A stretch of DNA of 64,000 nt from Hyphomonas sp. (GCF_017792385.1 NZ_CP051230.1:3100001-3164000), one strand, 5' to 3'. Numbered from the stretch's first letter, positions 8,393 through 18,143 are shown. The notes: a model not told the origin generated them from the letters alone. Numbers and translations are program-made.

Positions 8393-9811
8393 ATGAGTTT
8401 GCGTTTGACCTCCGCAGTTCTTGCAGGTGGCATCTTTCTGGTGTCCGCCTGCGCCTCCGCGCCTCCAGCGCCTGACGTTGCGCCGGTGGCGCTTGGAACG
8501 GCATTCTCGGAGGGGTTGCAGGAAGTTGCGTTTGATACTGAATGGTGGACCCGTTTTGACGACCCCCAGATGGAGTCTCTCATCGCGAAAGCGTTGGCCG
8601 CCAACAAATCGCTCGACGTTGCGCAGGCGAACATTCGCCTGGCCGGATCCCTTGCCCGCAGCGCGCGATTGAACCGGTCCTATGGCACATCCTCCAGCGC
8701 GGGGGCCAATGTCGGGCGTTCGACGGGTGCCGGACAGGATGTCGAGGCATCCGCGACGGGCAATATCGGTGCAAGCTGGGAAATGGACCTGTTCGGCAGG
8801 ATTGATGCCGAAATCGCGGCTGCCGAATTCTCCGTGCAGGAAGCCCGCCAGCTCCGGCGCGATGTTGCGGTGATTGTCGCCAGCGACACTGCGCTGGCCT
8901 ATGTCACTCTCCGCAGTGCCCAGGCTCGCCTGCATGTCGCGCGAAAGAATGCGCGGACCCAGCTGGAAGGGCTGGACCTGCTGCAATCACTGTTCGCAAA
9001 TGGACGGGCAACCCGGCTCGATCTGGAACGGGCTGACACCCAGTACCGCACCACTCTGGCGTCCATTCCGCGACTTGAAGCGTCCATTCAAACATCCTTG
9101 AACGCATTGGCCGCCCTGACAGGGCAGCCGGCGACCGATCCCGATGAAGAGCTGGCCCGCCTGGTTCTGGAAACGGACGACATTCCCGAACATCAGGGCG
9201 CAATCCTCACGGGAAGTGTGGAAAGCCTGACGCGCCGCCGGCCCGATATCCGCGCGGCCGAAGCGGCGCTTGGTCGGCAGATTGCGTTGGGTGAGGCGGC
9301 GCGGGCCGAGCTTTTCCCGACCATAGTGTGGAACGCGGATGTATTTGCCCTCTTCAACCCGGACAACAGCGTCGGTGATCTCTCGAGCCTCGGATTCGGC
9401 ATCGGCCCGGCGATTCAGTGGGCCGGCCCGGACCTGCGCCGGGTGCGCGCCAATATTGATGCGTCCGATGCCCGCACCGAGGCGGCCATCGCCCAGTATG
9501 AGGTGACGGTCCTTGCGGCGCTGAGTGAGGTTGAATCCGCCCTGACACAATATGTCAGTGAATTGCGGCGGCGCGACGACCTCGAAAGCGCGGCGACCTC
9601 TGCGAGGCGATCACTTGAACTTGCACGGCTTCGTTTCGAAGAAGGCGTCGACGACTATCTCGATGTTCTGGATGCGCAACGCACCCTGCTGGACGCGGAA
9701 GACCGGCTGGCCGAAAGCCGGCAACAGACATCCGAAGCAGCAATTGCTGCGTACCGAGCCCTGGGTGGAATTTCAGAAGACGCGGACGACATTGCGTCTG
9801 AACCGAACTAG
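8393..9811 (+). CDS. TolC/NodT-type outer-membrane efflux lipoprotein
   Basis: 472 residues beginning with a lipoprotein signal (GGIFLVSACASAPP, Cys20). It then shows the duplicated helical-barrel architecture of OprM/NodT outer-membrane channels: TEWWTRFDDPQMESLIAKAL at the start, GASWEMDLFGRIDAEIAAAE in repeat one, LTRRRPDIRAAEAALG opening repeat two and AIQWAGPDLRRVRANI within it. It forms the outer-membrane exit duct of a tripartite pump. It is first in an operon with the adaptor (13 bases downstream) and RND permease, so all three parts are encoded together. Substrate cannot be read from sequence; export of drugs, bile-like compounds or metabolites is typical. Confidence 0.9.
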   Translation: MSLRLTSAVLAGGIFLVSACASAPPAPDVAPVALGTAFSEGLQEVAFDTEWWTRFDDPQMESLIAKALAANKSLDVAQANIRLAGSLARSARLNRSYGTSSSAGANVGRSTGAGQDVEASATGNIGASWEMDLFGRIDAEIAAAEFSVQEARQLRRDVAVIVASDTALAYVTLRSAQARLHVARKNARTQLEGLDLLQSLFANGRATRLDLERADTQYRTTLASIPRLEASIQTSLNALAALTGQPATDPDEELARLVLETDDIPEHQGAILTGSVESLTRRRPDIRAAEAALGRQIALGEAARAELFPTIVWNADVFALFNPDNSVGDLSSLGFGIGPAIQWAGPDLRRVRANIDASDARTEAAIAQYEVTVLAALSEVESALTQYVSELRRRDDLESAATSARRSLELARLRFEEGVDDYLDVLDAQRTLLDAEDRLAESRQQTSEAAIAAYRALGGISEDADDIASEPN

Positions 9812-9823
9812 AATGGAACCGAC

Positions 9824-10915
9824 ATGCGCCTGATCTTGCTGCCCCTGATCGTTTCTTGCCTGATACTCGTGGCGCTGCCTGTTCATGCACAGCGCGGCGG
9901 ACCAGCCAGCGTGTTTGCAGAATCTGTCGAGACGCGCAGTTTCGCAACGCGCATCGAAGCGCTTGGGACACTTGAGCCGAATGAGCAGGTGGACCTTACG
10001 CTGAATGTGGCGGACCGGGTGAGCGCAATATATTTCGATGATGGAGACCGGGTGCGCCAGGGCAAGACGCTTCTGTCGCTGGCGCAGCGCGAACAGGTCG
10101 CCTTGGTCGAAGCGGCCGAAGCCAATGTAGATGAAGCGCGCCGTCAGCAGGAACGACTGGCGCGGCTGGCGGAGCAGCAGGCGGTCTCGCAATCCGAACT
10201 CGACGAGGCCAATCGCAATCTGGACAATGCGCGGGCGCAATTGCGCGCCGTGCAATCGCGCCAGCAGGATCGCGTTCTTGTGGCTCCGTTCGATGGTGTG
10301 CTCGGATTTCGCATGGTGAGCGTTGGGTCCTATGTCAGGGCAGGCGATGTGGTCGCCCGTCTGATCGACGACAGCGAGATGAATCTCGATTTCTCTGTGC
10401 CGTCCCGATTTCTGACGACATTGGAGCCGGGTCTGCGGATCGAGGCACGCACGGACGACCTTCCGGGAGAGAGCTTTGCTGGAAGCATCGCCTCTCTCGA
10501 CAATGCCATCGACCCGGTCACCCGATCGATCCGCGTTCGGGCGACATTGCCCAATCCTGAGCGGCTGCTGGTTCCCGGCATGTTTGTGCAGGTGACGTTG
10601 TTGGCGGAGCCGCGCGAAGCCCTGTCCATTCCGGAGGAGGCTGTGCAACCGATCGGCCCGAGAACATTCGTGTTTCGGGTCGAGGACGGGATTGCCCGGC
10701 GTCAGGAAGTGACACTCGGCCAGCGTCAGGCAGGACATGTTGAGGTCCTCTCCGGTTTGAACGCCGGCGATGTGGTGATCACGGAGGGAGTGATCCGGGT
10801 GCGCGAAGGAGGCGAAGTCGTGATCCGGGACAAGTCCATGCTCTTGCCGCCAGGCAGCGGCGGCATGCAGGGGGGCGGTCACGCCTCGAGCGCTCCAGCA
10901 TCGTCCGGGCGATAA
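9824..10915 (+). CDS. RND efflux periplasmic adaptor (membrane fusion protein)
   Basis: 363 residues with a cleavable signal (IVSCLILVALPVHAQ) rather than a lipid-anchor cysteine. The order is a beta-barrel/lipoyl half (ALGTLEPNEQVDLTLNVADRVSAIYFDDGDRVRQGKTLLSL), a helical hairpin about residues 95-150 (VDEARRQQERLARLAEQQAVSQSELDEANRNLDNARAQLRAV), the second lipoyl half (VLVAPFDGVLGFRMVSVGSYVRAGDVVARLID) and a beta-barrel with membrane-proximal domain. It bridges the inner-membrane RND pump and the TolC-type channel encoded on either side. The spacing of three bases to the permease start indicates coupled translation. The C-terminus is a Gly/Ser-rich tail. Confidence 0.92.
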   Translation: MRLILLPLIVSCLILVALPVHAQRGGPASVFAESVETRSFATRIEALGTLEPNEQVDLTLNVADRVSAIYFDDGDRVRQGKTLLSLAQREQVALVEAAEANVDEARRQQERLARLAEQQAVSQSELDEANRNLDNARAQLRAVQSRQQDRVLVAPFDGVLGFRMVSVGSYVRAGDVVARLIDDSEMNLDFSVPSRFLTTLEPGLRIEARTDDLPGESFAGSIASLDNAIDPVTRSIRVRATLPNPERLLVPGMFVQVTLLAEPREALSIPEEAVQPIGPRTFVFRVEDGIARRQEVTLGQRQAGHVEVLSGLNAGDVVITEGVIRVREGGEVVIRDKSMLLPPGSGGMQGGGHASSAPASSGR

Positions 10916-10918
10916 GCC

Positions 10919-13900
10919 ATGTTGTTGTCGGACACATCCATAAAACGGCCGGTGTTCGCATCGGTCCTGTCGCTGATCCTGGTCATCTTCGGGCTCGTCG
11001 CGTTTGACCGTTTGCCCTTGCGCGAATATCCGGACATCGACGCGCCGATTGTCTCCATTGATACGCGTTACCCGGGAGCGTCTGCCAGCGTTGTCGAGAC
11101 CCGGATCACTCAGATCATCGAGGACCGCATAGCCGGAGTGGAAGGCATACGCTTCATCGACTCGAGATCCAGCGACGGACGGTCACGCATCAGTGTCGAG
11201 TTCTCGATCGACCAGGACATTGATGCTGCGGCGAACGATATCCGGGACCGGATTTCAGGTGTGATGGATAACCTCCCTGAAGATGCGGATCCGCCCGAGG
11301 TCGAGAAGGCGGACTCAAATGATGACGTGATCATCTGGCTGAATCTCGCCAGCGAGACCATGACGACGCCGGAATTGTCCGACTATGCCCAGCGCTATCT
11401 CGTAGACCGCTTCTCTGCGCTTGACGGTGTGGCGCGCGTTCAGGTTGGAGGTGCGCGGGACTATGCCATGCGGGTCTGGATTGATCGCAAGGCTCTGGCG
11501 GCGCGTGGGCTGACCGTCGCGGATCTCGAGCAGGCCCTGCGCAGTGAAAACATCGAGGCGCCTGCCGGAAGCCTCGAGTCCGAAAAGCGAACCTTCACGG
11601 TCCGGATCGAGCGCGCGTTTCGCACGCCTGAGGATTTTGCAGGACTTGTCGTTGCCGAGGGCGAGGATGGATACCTTGTTCGCCTTGGCGATGTTGCGCG
11701 TGTCGAGCGGGGCACCGTGGAAGACAGGACCCTGTTCCGCGGCAATGGTGTGCCCATGGTGGGCCTCGGCATAATCAAGCAGTCGACAGCCAACACGGTG
11801 GATGTGGCGGCATCTGCTCGTGCGCTGGCCGAACGGCTGAACGAGACTTTGCCGGACGGCATGGTGATTGCCCGAAGCTTTGACAGTTCTGTTTTCATCG
11901 ATGCCTCGATCCGGGAAGTCTACACGACCCTGGCCATCGCGGTCGGACTTGTGACGCTGGTGATCTTTCTTTTCCTTGGCAGCGTGCGGGCCACGATTGT
12001 ACCGGCGGTCACCGTGCCGATTTCCATCATCGCCACTTTCATCGTGCTCTATGCACTCGGCCTGTCGGTCAATCTGCTGACCCTTCTCGCGCTTGTCCTT
12101 GCAATCGGCCTGATTGTGGATGACGCGATCGTGGTACTTGAGAACATTGTGCGCCGCATGGACGAGCATGGCGAGACACCGTTGGTCGCTGCTTATCGCG
12201 GGACTCGTCAGGTCGGGTTTGCCGTCGTGGCGACAACGCTTGTGCTCATCTCGGTCTTTGTTCCGATCACCTTCATGCAGGGTGATGTCGGCCGGTTGTT
12301 CACCGAGTTCGCATTGACCATGGCCGCATCCGTGGCCTTTTCCAGTTTGTTGGCCCTGACGCTGGCGCCGATGCTTGCGTCCAAATTGCTGAAGCGGGAG
12401 CGGGGACTCGGCGTCTTCGCAATATTGCCGAATGCCATCGATGCGGCCTTTACTCGTCTGCGCGGTGGATATGCCTGGATTCTTGACCGGCTGATCTCCC
12501 GTCCCATCCTGGTAGGCTTGCTGCTTTTGGGTCTCTCTGTGGGTGCTTTCGGACTGTCACAGACGATCCGGCAGGAATATGTGCCGTCGGAAGATCGTGG
12601 TGCGTTCTTTGTGTCCATTCGGGGTCCGGAGGGGGCGTCTTACGAGTATATGGAACGCTATATGGACGAAATCGAGCGGCGCCTGCTGCCGTATACGGAT
12701 ACAGGAGAAGTCAACCGTTTGCTGATGCGGGCCCCCGGCTTCGGCAGTTCGGCGTTCAATCAGGGATTTGTCATTGTCGTGTTGAACGACTGGTCGGAAC
12801 GTCGGCCAGCCGATGAGATCATTTCAAACGTCAATCGGGATCTTTCGGACCTGCCCGGTATTCGGGCCTTCGCTATCATGCGTCAGGGCCTGGGAGGCGG
12901 CACCGGAAAGCCGATACAGTTTGTTCTGGGCGGCCCATCCTATGAGCAGCTGACAGAATGGCGGGATACGTTTGTCGCCTCACTTGAAGCGGACAATCCC
13001 GGTCTCGTGGATATCGACTGGGATTACAAGGAAACCCAGCCGCAATACCGGATCGACGTGAATTATGACCGTGCGGCCGATCTGGGGGTGACGGTCGCGG
13101 ATATCGGCGTCACGCTTCAGACGATGCTCGGGTCCCGCCGGGTGACGACCTATATCGAGAATGGCGAGGAATACGATGTCATCCTCGAAGGCTTGCGGTC
13201 GGAACAGAACACACCAAACGACGTCCAGAACATCTATGTGCGGTCAGCGCGGTCCGGCCAGCTGATCCCCTTGTCCAGTTTGATCTCCATACGTCCGATT
13301 GCGGACAGTCCCTCCCTGAACCGATACAATCGTGTTCGCTCGATCACGATCGAGGCCGGTCTTGCGGAAGGGGCATCGCTCGGCAATGTGCTGGAGGCGA
13401 TGCAGACGCGGGCGCGGGATGTGCTCCCGCAGGAAGCCACGATCGATTTCAAGGGGCAGTCGCTGGATTACAAGACATCCGGCCAATCGATCCTCTTCGT
13501 GTTTGCAACAGGATTGGTCATCGTGTTTCTCGTGCTCGCGGCGCAGTTCGAGAGCTATCGCCACCCGGTGATCATCATGCTTTGCGTCCCGGCCACTCTC
13601 GCAGGTGGTTTGGCGGGCATCTGGCTGACCGGGAACTCGCTGAACATCTATACGCAGATCGGGCTCATCATGCTCATCGGTCTGGCCGCCAAGAACGGCA
13701 TTCTTATCGTCGAGTTTGCCAATCAGTTGCGCGATGAAGGCCATCCATTCAGGGAGTCGATTCGGGAAGCCTCGCTGGCGCGGTTCCGCCCGATCATCAT
13801 GACCAGCCTGACAACGGCAGCAGGCGCCTTGCCGCTGATCCTGTCCAGCGGGGCGGGTGCCGAGACGCGGGCGGCGATTGGTGTGTTGATCCTGTTCGGA

Positions 13901-14047
13901 GTGATCGTGGCAGCGCTTGTGACTGTTCTCTTCGTGCCGACGGCGTATGCGCTGATTGCACGCGGAACAGGATCTCCGGGCGACGTGGCCCGGAAACTCG
14001 AATCCGAGGCGCGCGAAACCGCAGAGGTCAGCGTCCCGGCCGAATAG
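10919..14047 (+). CDS. RND multidrug efflux permease (HAE-1 family)
   Basis: 1042 residues, the full family length. The N-terminus (LLSDTSIKRPVFASVLSLILVIFGLVAF) is the classic first membrane helix. Two periplasmic porter/docking loops separate two six-helix blocks. TM4 carries the proton-relay pair in IGLIVDDAIVVLENIVRRMDEHG, and the second half shows LIMLIGLAAKNGILIVEFANQLRDEG and FRPIIMTSLTTAAGALPL. It is a proton-driven trimeric inner-membrane pump that takes substrate from the periplasm or outer leaflet and passes it to the adaptor and outer-membrane channel encoded immediately upstream. The C-terminus ends in a charged cytoplasmic tail. No adjacent TetR-type repressor is present, so regulation is not visible. 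Confidence 0.93.
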   Translation: MLLSDTSIKRPVFASVLSLILVIFGLVAFDRLPLREYPDIDAPIVSIDTRYPGASASVVETRITQIIEDRIAGVEGIRFIDSRSSDGRSRISVEFSIDQDIDAAANDIRDRISGVMDNLPEDADPPEVEKADSNDDVIIWLNLASETMTTPELSDYAQRYLVDRFSALDGVARVQVGGARDYAMRVWIDRKALAARGLTVADLEQALRSENIEAPAGSLESEKRTFTVRIERAFRTPEDFAGLVVAEGEDGYLVRLGDVARVERGTVEDRTLFRGNGVPMVGLGIIKQSTANTVDVAASARALAERLNETLPDGMVIARSFDSSVFIDASIREVYTTLAIAVGLVTLVIFLFLGSVRATIVPAVTVPISIIATFIVLYALGLSVNLLTLLALVLAIGLIVDDAIVVLENIVRRMDEHGETPLVAAYRGTRQVGFAVVATTLVLISVFVPITFMQGDVGRLFTEFALTMAASVAFSSLLALTLAPMLASKLLKRERGLGVFAILPNAIDAAFTRLRGGYAWILDRLISRPILVGLLLLGLSVGAFGLSQTIRQEYVPSEDRGAFFVSIRGPEGASYEYMERYMDEIERRLLPYTDTGEVNRLLMRAPGFGSSAFNQGFVIVVLNDWSERRPADEIISNVNRDLSDLPGIRAFAIMRQGLGGGTGKPIQFVLGGPSYEQLTEWRDTFVASLEADNPGLVDIDWDYKETQPQYRIDVNYDRAADLGVTVADIGVTLQTMLGSRRVTTYIENGEEYDVILEGLRSEQNTPNDVQNIYVRSARSGQLIPLSSLISIRPIADSPSLNRYNRVRSITIEAGLAEGASLGNVLEAMQTRARDVLPQEATIDFKGQSLDYKTSGQSILFVFATGLVIVFLVLAAQFESYRHPVIIMLCVPATLAGGLAGIWLTGNSLNIYTQIGLIMLIGLAAKNGILIVEFANQLRDEGHPFRESIREASLARFRPIIMTSLTTAAGALPLILSSGAGAETRAAIGVLILFGVIVAALVTVLFVPTAYALIARGTGSPGDVARKLESEARETAEVSVPAE

Positions 14048-14170
14048 TTCGAGTGCAGGCTGTGGCGCACCCCTAACAGAGACCTAACGGGAAAGAGGGA
14101 TATTCGCGCCGCGCTTTTGCGGAGGGCTAACACGCCCGCGATAGGGTTAACCTCGCATGTCGAGGAGCCA

Positions 14171-16444
14171 ATGCGCAAAAAATTCACGATAACCGAGCCG
14201 TCCGCAGGGGCTGGCGCGAACGATCAGGCTGTCGTCGCGATTGCGGCGCCGGACAGGCTGCAGCATTCGATCATCCTGTACTCGTCGCTGACGGTGCTCG
14301 TAATCATGTTCGCTGTCATCGTCAGTCTCGTTGTGGCTGGGCAATACAATCTCAATCTCGGCACGATCATTGACAGTCTGACTGTAGCGGCTCTCTGCAG
14401 TGCAGCCTATCTGGCCAGCAAGCGTCGGCAGTTGCTCCTCCAGGGCCTGCTGCTGTGCATCAGCGTGCCGGCCAATCTGCTGGCCATGCTGTTGATGGAT
14501 GATCAGGGGATTTTTCTGGCGCTGCAATTGTTGAGTATCACGCCGATCATCTGGGGTCTCTTTACGACGCCTCTGATGAGCATTCTGTATACAGGCTGTG
14601 TGGTTACATTCATCAACTGGTATGTCGGTCCGGCGGCGCGTCTGGACGTCATCGTGAATGGTGCGAATGACACATTCCTGACAGGCGTCTCGCTCAGCCT
14701 GATTGCCGTCGGATGCGGAATTGCGGCTGTATTGCCGAAGCATTTCGGGCGTCAGGTCTATGACGCGCTCAAACGCCGGGTCCAGCGGGAGAATCTGAAT
14801 CTGAACCGCTCGATGGCCTATGCCGAGCTTTCATCGGACTGGCATCTGGAAGTCGATGAAGCCGGGAAGATCATCCACTTTTTCGGCAAGGGGGACGCGA
14901 CCGGGCGGCACTGGCGCGATGTCCTCATCGGATGGGACGCGGAAGAAACGGCCTTGAACCAGACGATCATGGAGCGCCAACCCTTTTCGAAGGTAAAGGC
15001 CATTCTGCGCCTCGGGGGGGAACAGTACCGGGTCGAGTTCAGCGGGCGTCCGCAATTCAACAAGCACGGTGTCTTCCGCGGATATATTGGCATCGCCCAC
15101 GATATCAGCGTGCGCGAGGAATTCGAGCAGAGGCTGAGACAGCAGGCCACGACCGACCTGCTGACAGGTCTGGAAAACCGCCACGCCTTCAACGCCTTGA
15201 TCGAATCCCTCAAGGACGGTGTCGATCCCGAGGCTGTCAGCGTGTTCTATCTTGATCTCGACAAGTTCAAGGAGCTGAACGACCGCCATGGTCATGGAGG
15301 TGGCGACGCCGCGCTTGTGGCGCTCGGCCAGCGCCTGACCCGGCTTGCGATCGAGGAGCCGGGGCTGCGCATCTTCCGCATCGGCGGGGACGAGTTCTGT
15401 TGCATCCTCCTGCGCAGTGCGAGCCTAAAGGAAGTGTCTGGCCTCGCCCGCAGAATCAAGAACCTGGCGTCCGAACCCATTTCCTATGACGGCCGCCTGA
15501 TTGATCTGACCACGTCGGTCGGGGCATCTACGGGCGAGCGGGGAGAGGGCATCGAATACATCCTCGAGCTTGCCGACGCCGCTGTTTATGATGCGAAGTC
15601 CCAGGGCGGCGATGCCTGCATTGTTCCGGAACCGCATATCCGGGAGCGGCTGGAACGCCGCGTGTCGATCCATCGCGACCTCATGTCCGCCATCGCGCGC
15701 GGCGAGATCGGCCTGCACTATCAGCCCATCATGCGTGTGTCGGACTGTTCGCTTGTCGGAGTTGAGGCGCTGGCGCGCTGGACCCATCCGAAATATGGGG
15801 CCATCGATCCGGCCGAGTTCATCGAGATCGCGGAGGCCAGCCGGCACATCATCGCTTTTGGCGAATATGTCATGCGGCAGGCCTGCACCGACATGCTGGC
15901 CTGGATGACGGAGTTCGGACAGACCGTCCGCCTGAGTGTCAATGTGTCGCCGAACGAACTCCTGTCGCATGGGTTCGTGGCGTCGGTGACCCGTATTCTT
16001 GAAGAGACGCACTTTCCGCCAAATCTCCTGGAGATCGAAATCACCGAGCGCGGCGTCCTGCGCAATCTGGACACATCCTGTGAAGTCATCGAAGCCATTC
16101 GGGATCTGGGGGTGACCATCGCACTGGACGATTTCGGCACCGGCAATTCTTCGCTCAGCCGTCTCGAGAATTTGCCGGTGGACCGGGTAAAACTCGACCG
16201 GTCCTTCTTTGTGCGTGCCGAGCACAGCGATCGCGCGCGCCAGGTCCTGGGAATTCTGTCCGGAATGAGCCGTGTGCTCGATATCAATGTGATTGCCGAA
16301 GGCGTCGAAACCGAAGAACAGTTCCGCTTTGTGAACTTGGCCGGGTTCGGTGAAGTGCAGGGCTACCTCTTTGGACGCCCGGCCCCAATCTCGCAACTGG
16401 GCGAGGATCTGGCCGCCAAGGTGCGGGCGGAGATTCCGGCCTAG
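14171..16444 (+). CDS. Membrane-bound PAS-GGDEF-EAL protein (cyclic di-GMP turnover)
   Basis: Start at the ATG 14171, with GAGGAGC five bases ahead; 757 residues. Residues about 30-200 hold roughly six hydrophobic helices (SIILYSSLTVLVIMFAVIVSLVV onward). A PAS-like domain follows (ELSSDWHLEVDEAGKIIHFFG ... YRGYIGIAHDISVREEFEQRL-type end). The diguanylate cyclase domain has an intact GGDEF at about residue 405, and the phosphodiesterase domain an intact EAL at about residue 532 with EITERG, DDFGTGNSS and VKLDRSF, so both activities look possible. There is no RxxD product-inhibition motif just ahead of GGDEF. It stands alone between the efflux operon and a convergent gene that it overlaps by four bases. 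Cyclic di-GMP made or destroyed here would bear on holdfast and motility decisions in this group. Confidence 0.9.
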   Translation: MRKKFTITEPSAGAGANDQAVVAIAAPDRLQHSIILYSSLTVLVIMFAVIVSLVVAGQYNLNLGTIIDSLTVAALCSAAYLASKRRQLLLQGLLLCISVPANLLAMLLMDDQGIFLALQLLSITPIIWGLFTTPLMSILYTGCVVTFINWYVGPAARLDVIVNGANDTFLTGVSLSLIAVGCGIAAVLPKHFGRQVYDALKRRVQRENLNLNRSMAYAELSSDWHLEVDEAGKIIHFFGKGDATGRHWRDVLIGWDAEETALNQTIMERQPFSKVKAILRLGGEQYRVEFSGRPQFNKHGVFRGYIGIAHDISVREEFEQRLRQQATTDLLTGLENRHAFNALIESLKDGVDPEAVSVFYLDLDKFKELNDRHGHGGGDAALVALGQRLTRLAIEEPGLRIFRIGGDEFCCILLRSASLKEVSGLARRIKNLASEPISYDGRLIDLTTSVGASTGERGEGIEYILELADAAVYDAKSQGGDACIVPEPHIRERLERRVSIHRDLMSAIARGEIGLHYQPIMRVSDCSLVGVEALARWTHPKYGAIDPAEFIEIAEASRHIIAFGEYVMRQACTDMLAWMTEFGQTVRLSVNVSPNELLSHGFVASVTRILEETHFPPNLLEIEITERGVLRNLDTSCEVIEAIRDLGVTIALDDFGTGNSSLSRLENLPVDRVKLDRSFFVRAEHSDRARQVLGILSGMSRVLDINVIAEGVETEEQFRFVNLAGFGEVQGYLFGRPAPISQLGEDLAAKVRAEIPA

Positions 16445-16878
16445 GCGCCGGTAATCGCCTCTTCTATTTGCGGAATGGATTGGTGCGCCAGATCCTTGTT
16501 GATCTCCGCAAGCAGCTTGATTGAGCCGGAATCGATCAGTAGACGGCGGAGTTCCCCAAGGGATTTCGGGTCCGCCGCCACAACGAGGTTCGCGGGCGAC
16601 GTCTGAGTTACGGTCTCCAGCGTTGCTTGTGCGACCTGTGCAAGAAAGCGGGTTTCACCCACCTCGTGCCAGTCCGTCTGCTCTGTGGCAGCCTGTCCGC
16701 CGGACGGCGTACTGAACCGCCCCGGGCGATCACTCGACAACTCCTTCGCGGCCGGCGTGCTCTCTTCCAGCGCCTTCACAACGCGCAGGTCAATGATGCC
16801 ATCATCGCCCTTGTTCTGGAGCAGAAGCGCCTTGGCGCCATCACTGACCAAGACATAGGTTCCGGTTGCCAGTTGCAT
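16441..16878 (-). CDS. Host-attachment-family protein (baeRF12-like)
   Basis: 145 residues (TYVLVSDGAKALLLQNKGDDGIIDLRVVKALE ... RFLAQVAQATLETVTQTSPANLVVAADPKSLGELRRLL). This matches the small family annotated as protein required for attachment to host cells, related to the release-factor-like baeRF proteins. Despite the name its molecular role is unknown; members commonly lie in stress/universal-stress clusters, as here. The gene is divergent from the DUF2267 gene, and an FNR/FixK-type box at 16932 lies midway, about 60 bases from both starts, so both may be oxygen-regulated. Soluble; no signal peptide or membrane segment. Confidence 0.72.
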   Translation of the reverse strand: MQLATGTYVLVSDGAKALLLQNKGDDGIIDLRVVKALEESTPAAKELSSDRPGRFSTPSGGQAATEQTDWHEVGETRFLAQVAQATLETVTQTSPANLVVAADPKSLGELRRLLIDSGSIKLLAEINKDLAHQSIPQIEEAITGA

Positions 16879-16931
16879 GTGGGACTCCTCCTTGCTGTGA
16901 CTTCAGATTGCACGCGTCCTGAGGCGCCGGA

Positions 16932-16945
16932 TTGACGCCTATCAA
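16932..16945. promoter_or_regulatory. FNR/FixK-type box between divergent genes
   Basis: TTGACGCCTATCAA matches the TTGAT-N4-ATCAA consensus at nine of ten arm positions. Its centre is about 60 bases from the host-attachment gene start (16878) and 63 from the DUF2267 start (17002), which suits activation of either. A FixK/FNR-type regulator with the matching recognition helix is encoded at 34788-35462. Confidence 0.6.
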
Positions 16946-17001
16946 GCCAATCGCGGCATCCGAATGCCAAAATGGTCAGATATCATGAGGAGGAGCGCGC
17001 C

Positions 17002-17433
17002 ATGAGCCGAGCGAGTGTGAGCCAATTCGACGAAAGCCTTCATCTGACCAATGTCTGGCTGAAGGATATCACGGACCAACTCGGATGGACGGACCGGCGC
17101 GCGGCCTACAGCGCCTTGCGCGCAGCCTTGCACGCATTGCGCGACAGGCTGACCGTGGAAGAGGGTGCGCATTTGTCGGCGCAACTACCCCTGATCCTGA
17201 AAGGCGTATTCTACGATGGCTGGAAGCCCTCCAGATGCGGAGGGAACATACGGTCAGTCCGGGAGTTTCTGGCGCCGGTCACTGCCATATTCGGCGCCGA
17301 TCCGGAAAAGGATGAAGACGCCATCGCCCGCGCCGTTTTCGCGACCTTGAGAAAGCATGTCTCGGCCGGTGAGTTTGACCATGTCCTTCATGCCTTGCCG
17401 GAACCGTTGCGCCCCTTGTTTGAGCCTGCTTGA
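17002..17433 (+). CDS. DUF2267 domain protein
   Basis: Start at ATG 17002 after GAGGAGGAGC; 143 residues. The sequence has the DUF2267 pattern of two similar helical halves: FDESLHLTNVWLKDITDQLGWTDRRAAYSALRAALHALRDRLTVEEGAHLSAQLPLILKGVFYDGW, then AIARAVFATLRKHVSAGEFDHVLHALPEPLRPLF. Function is unknown. Family members are repeatedly found with universal stress proteins, BON proteins and small heat-shock genes, consistent with the neighbours here. The FNR/FixK box at 16932 is correctly placed to drive it. The next gene (BON protein) has its own box overlapping this gene's stop codon. Confidence 0.78.
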   Translation: MSRASVSQFDESLHLTNVWLKDITDQLGWTDRRAAYSALRAALHALRDRLTVEEGAHLSAQLPLILKGVFYDGWKPSRCGGNIRSVREFLAPVTAIFGADPEKDEDAIARAVFATLRKHVSAGEFDHVLHALPEPLRPLFEPA

Positions 17434-17443
17434 CCCGCGTCAA
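17430..17443 (+). promoter_or_regulatory. FNR/FixK-type box upstream of the BON gene
   Basis: TTGACCCGCGTCAA is a symmetric TTGAC-N4-GTCAA variant of the FixK/FNR site. It overlaps the stop codon of the DUF2267 gene and is centred about 59 bases before the BON-protein ATG at 17496. Confidence 0.5.
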
Positions 17444-17495
17444 TACAGTAGACTTCAGGACCTGTAATGGACACATGCCAAGGCAGGAGGTTTGA

Positions 17496-18143
17496 ATGGA
17501 CGATCTGACTCTCAGGGACTTTGTGGAAGATGAACTGGAATGGGAGCCGCGGATTGACGCAGCCAGTATTGGTGTGGCGGTTGAGGACGGCGTGGTGACG
17601 CTGATGGGACACGTCTCATCCTTTGCGGAGAAACTGGCCGCCGAGGACGCCGTCAAGCGCGTCAAGGGTGTTCGGGGCATTGCCCAGGAGATCGAGGTAC
17701 GCCTGACAGGCCGGCCGAAGACGGATGATGATGAAATCGCCAGCAAGGCGGCCGATGTGCTCGACTGGGATGTCTCCTTGCCTGACAACGAGATTCAGGT
17801 ACGCGTGCAAAATGGCTGGGTTACGCTCTCCGGAGAAGTCGACTGGAACTATCAACGGGACGCTGCAAAGTGGCGGGTGTCCAGCCTGCCGGGTGTTCGA
17901 GGTGTGTCAAACGCGATCAGCGTCAGGAAGCGGGCCTCGCCGTCCGACATCAAGGCACGGATCGAAAAGGCTCTTGTCCGGCACGCGAGAACCGAAGCGA
18001 GCGGCATTCGTGTGTCCGTAGTCGACGGCAATGTGGTGCTGGATGGTGTCGTGGAGGACTGGCATGATCGGGAAGTCGCCGAACAGGCCGCATGGGCCGC
18101 GCCGGGAGTTGTCTCCGTAGAGGACAGGCTTCGTCTGGGGTAG
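17496..18143 (+). CDS. Three-BON-domain protein
   Basis: 215 residues with three successive BON domains (about residues 3-70, 78-145 and 148-214). Each shows the pattern helix, then IxVxVxDGxVTLxGxV, helix, then GVxxVxxxI: IGVAVEDGVVTLMGHV, IQVRVQNGWVTLSGEV, IRVSVVDGNVVLDGVV. BON domains bind phospholipid or polymeric surfaces, and triple-BON proteins (OsmY-like) are usually stress-induced. There is no signal peptide, so unlike OsmY it should be cytoplasmic or membrane-associated from inside. AGGAGG lies before the ATG, and an FNR/FixK-type box at 17430 suggests low-oxygen induction. It belongs with the adjacent DUF2267 and stress genes. Confidence 0.85.
   Translation: MDDLTLRDFVEDELEWEPRIDAASIGVAVEDGVVTLMGHVSSFAEKLAAEDAVKRVKGVRGIAQEIEVRLTGRPKTDDDEIASKAADVLDWDVSLPDNEIQVRVQNGWVTLSGEVDWNYQRDAAKWRVSSLPGVRGVSNAISVRKRASPSDIKARIEKALVRHARTEASGIRVSVVDGNVVLDGVVEDWHDREVAEQAAWAAPGVVSVEDRLRLG

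Noticed and set aside
14147..14152. TTAACC half-sites (also at about 8263 and 45386) as CtrA boxes
   Set aside because: Single half-sites with no TTAA partner at the proper spacing; six-base matches are expected by chance.
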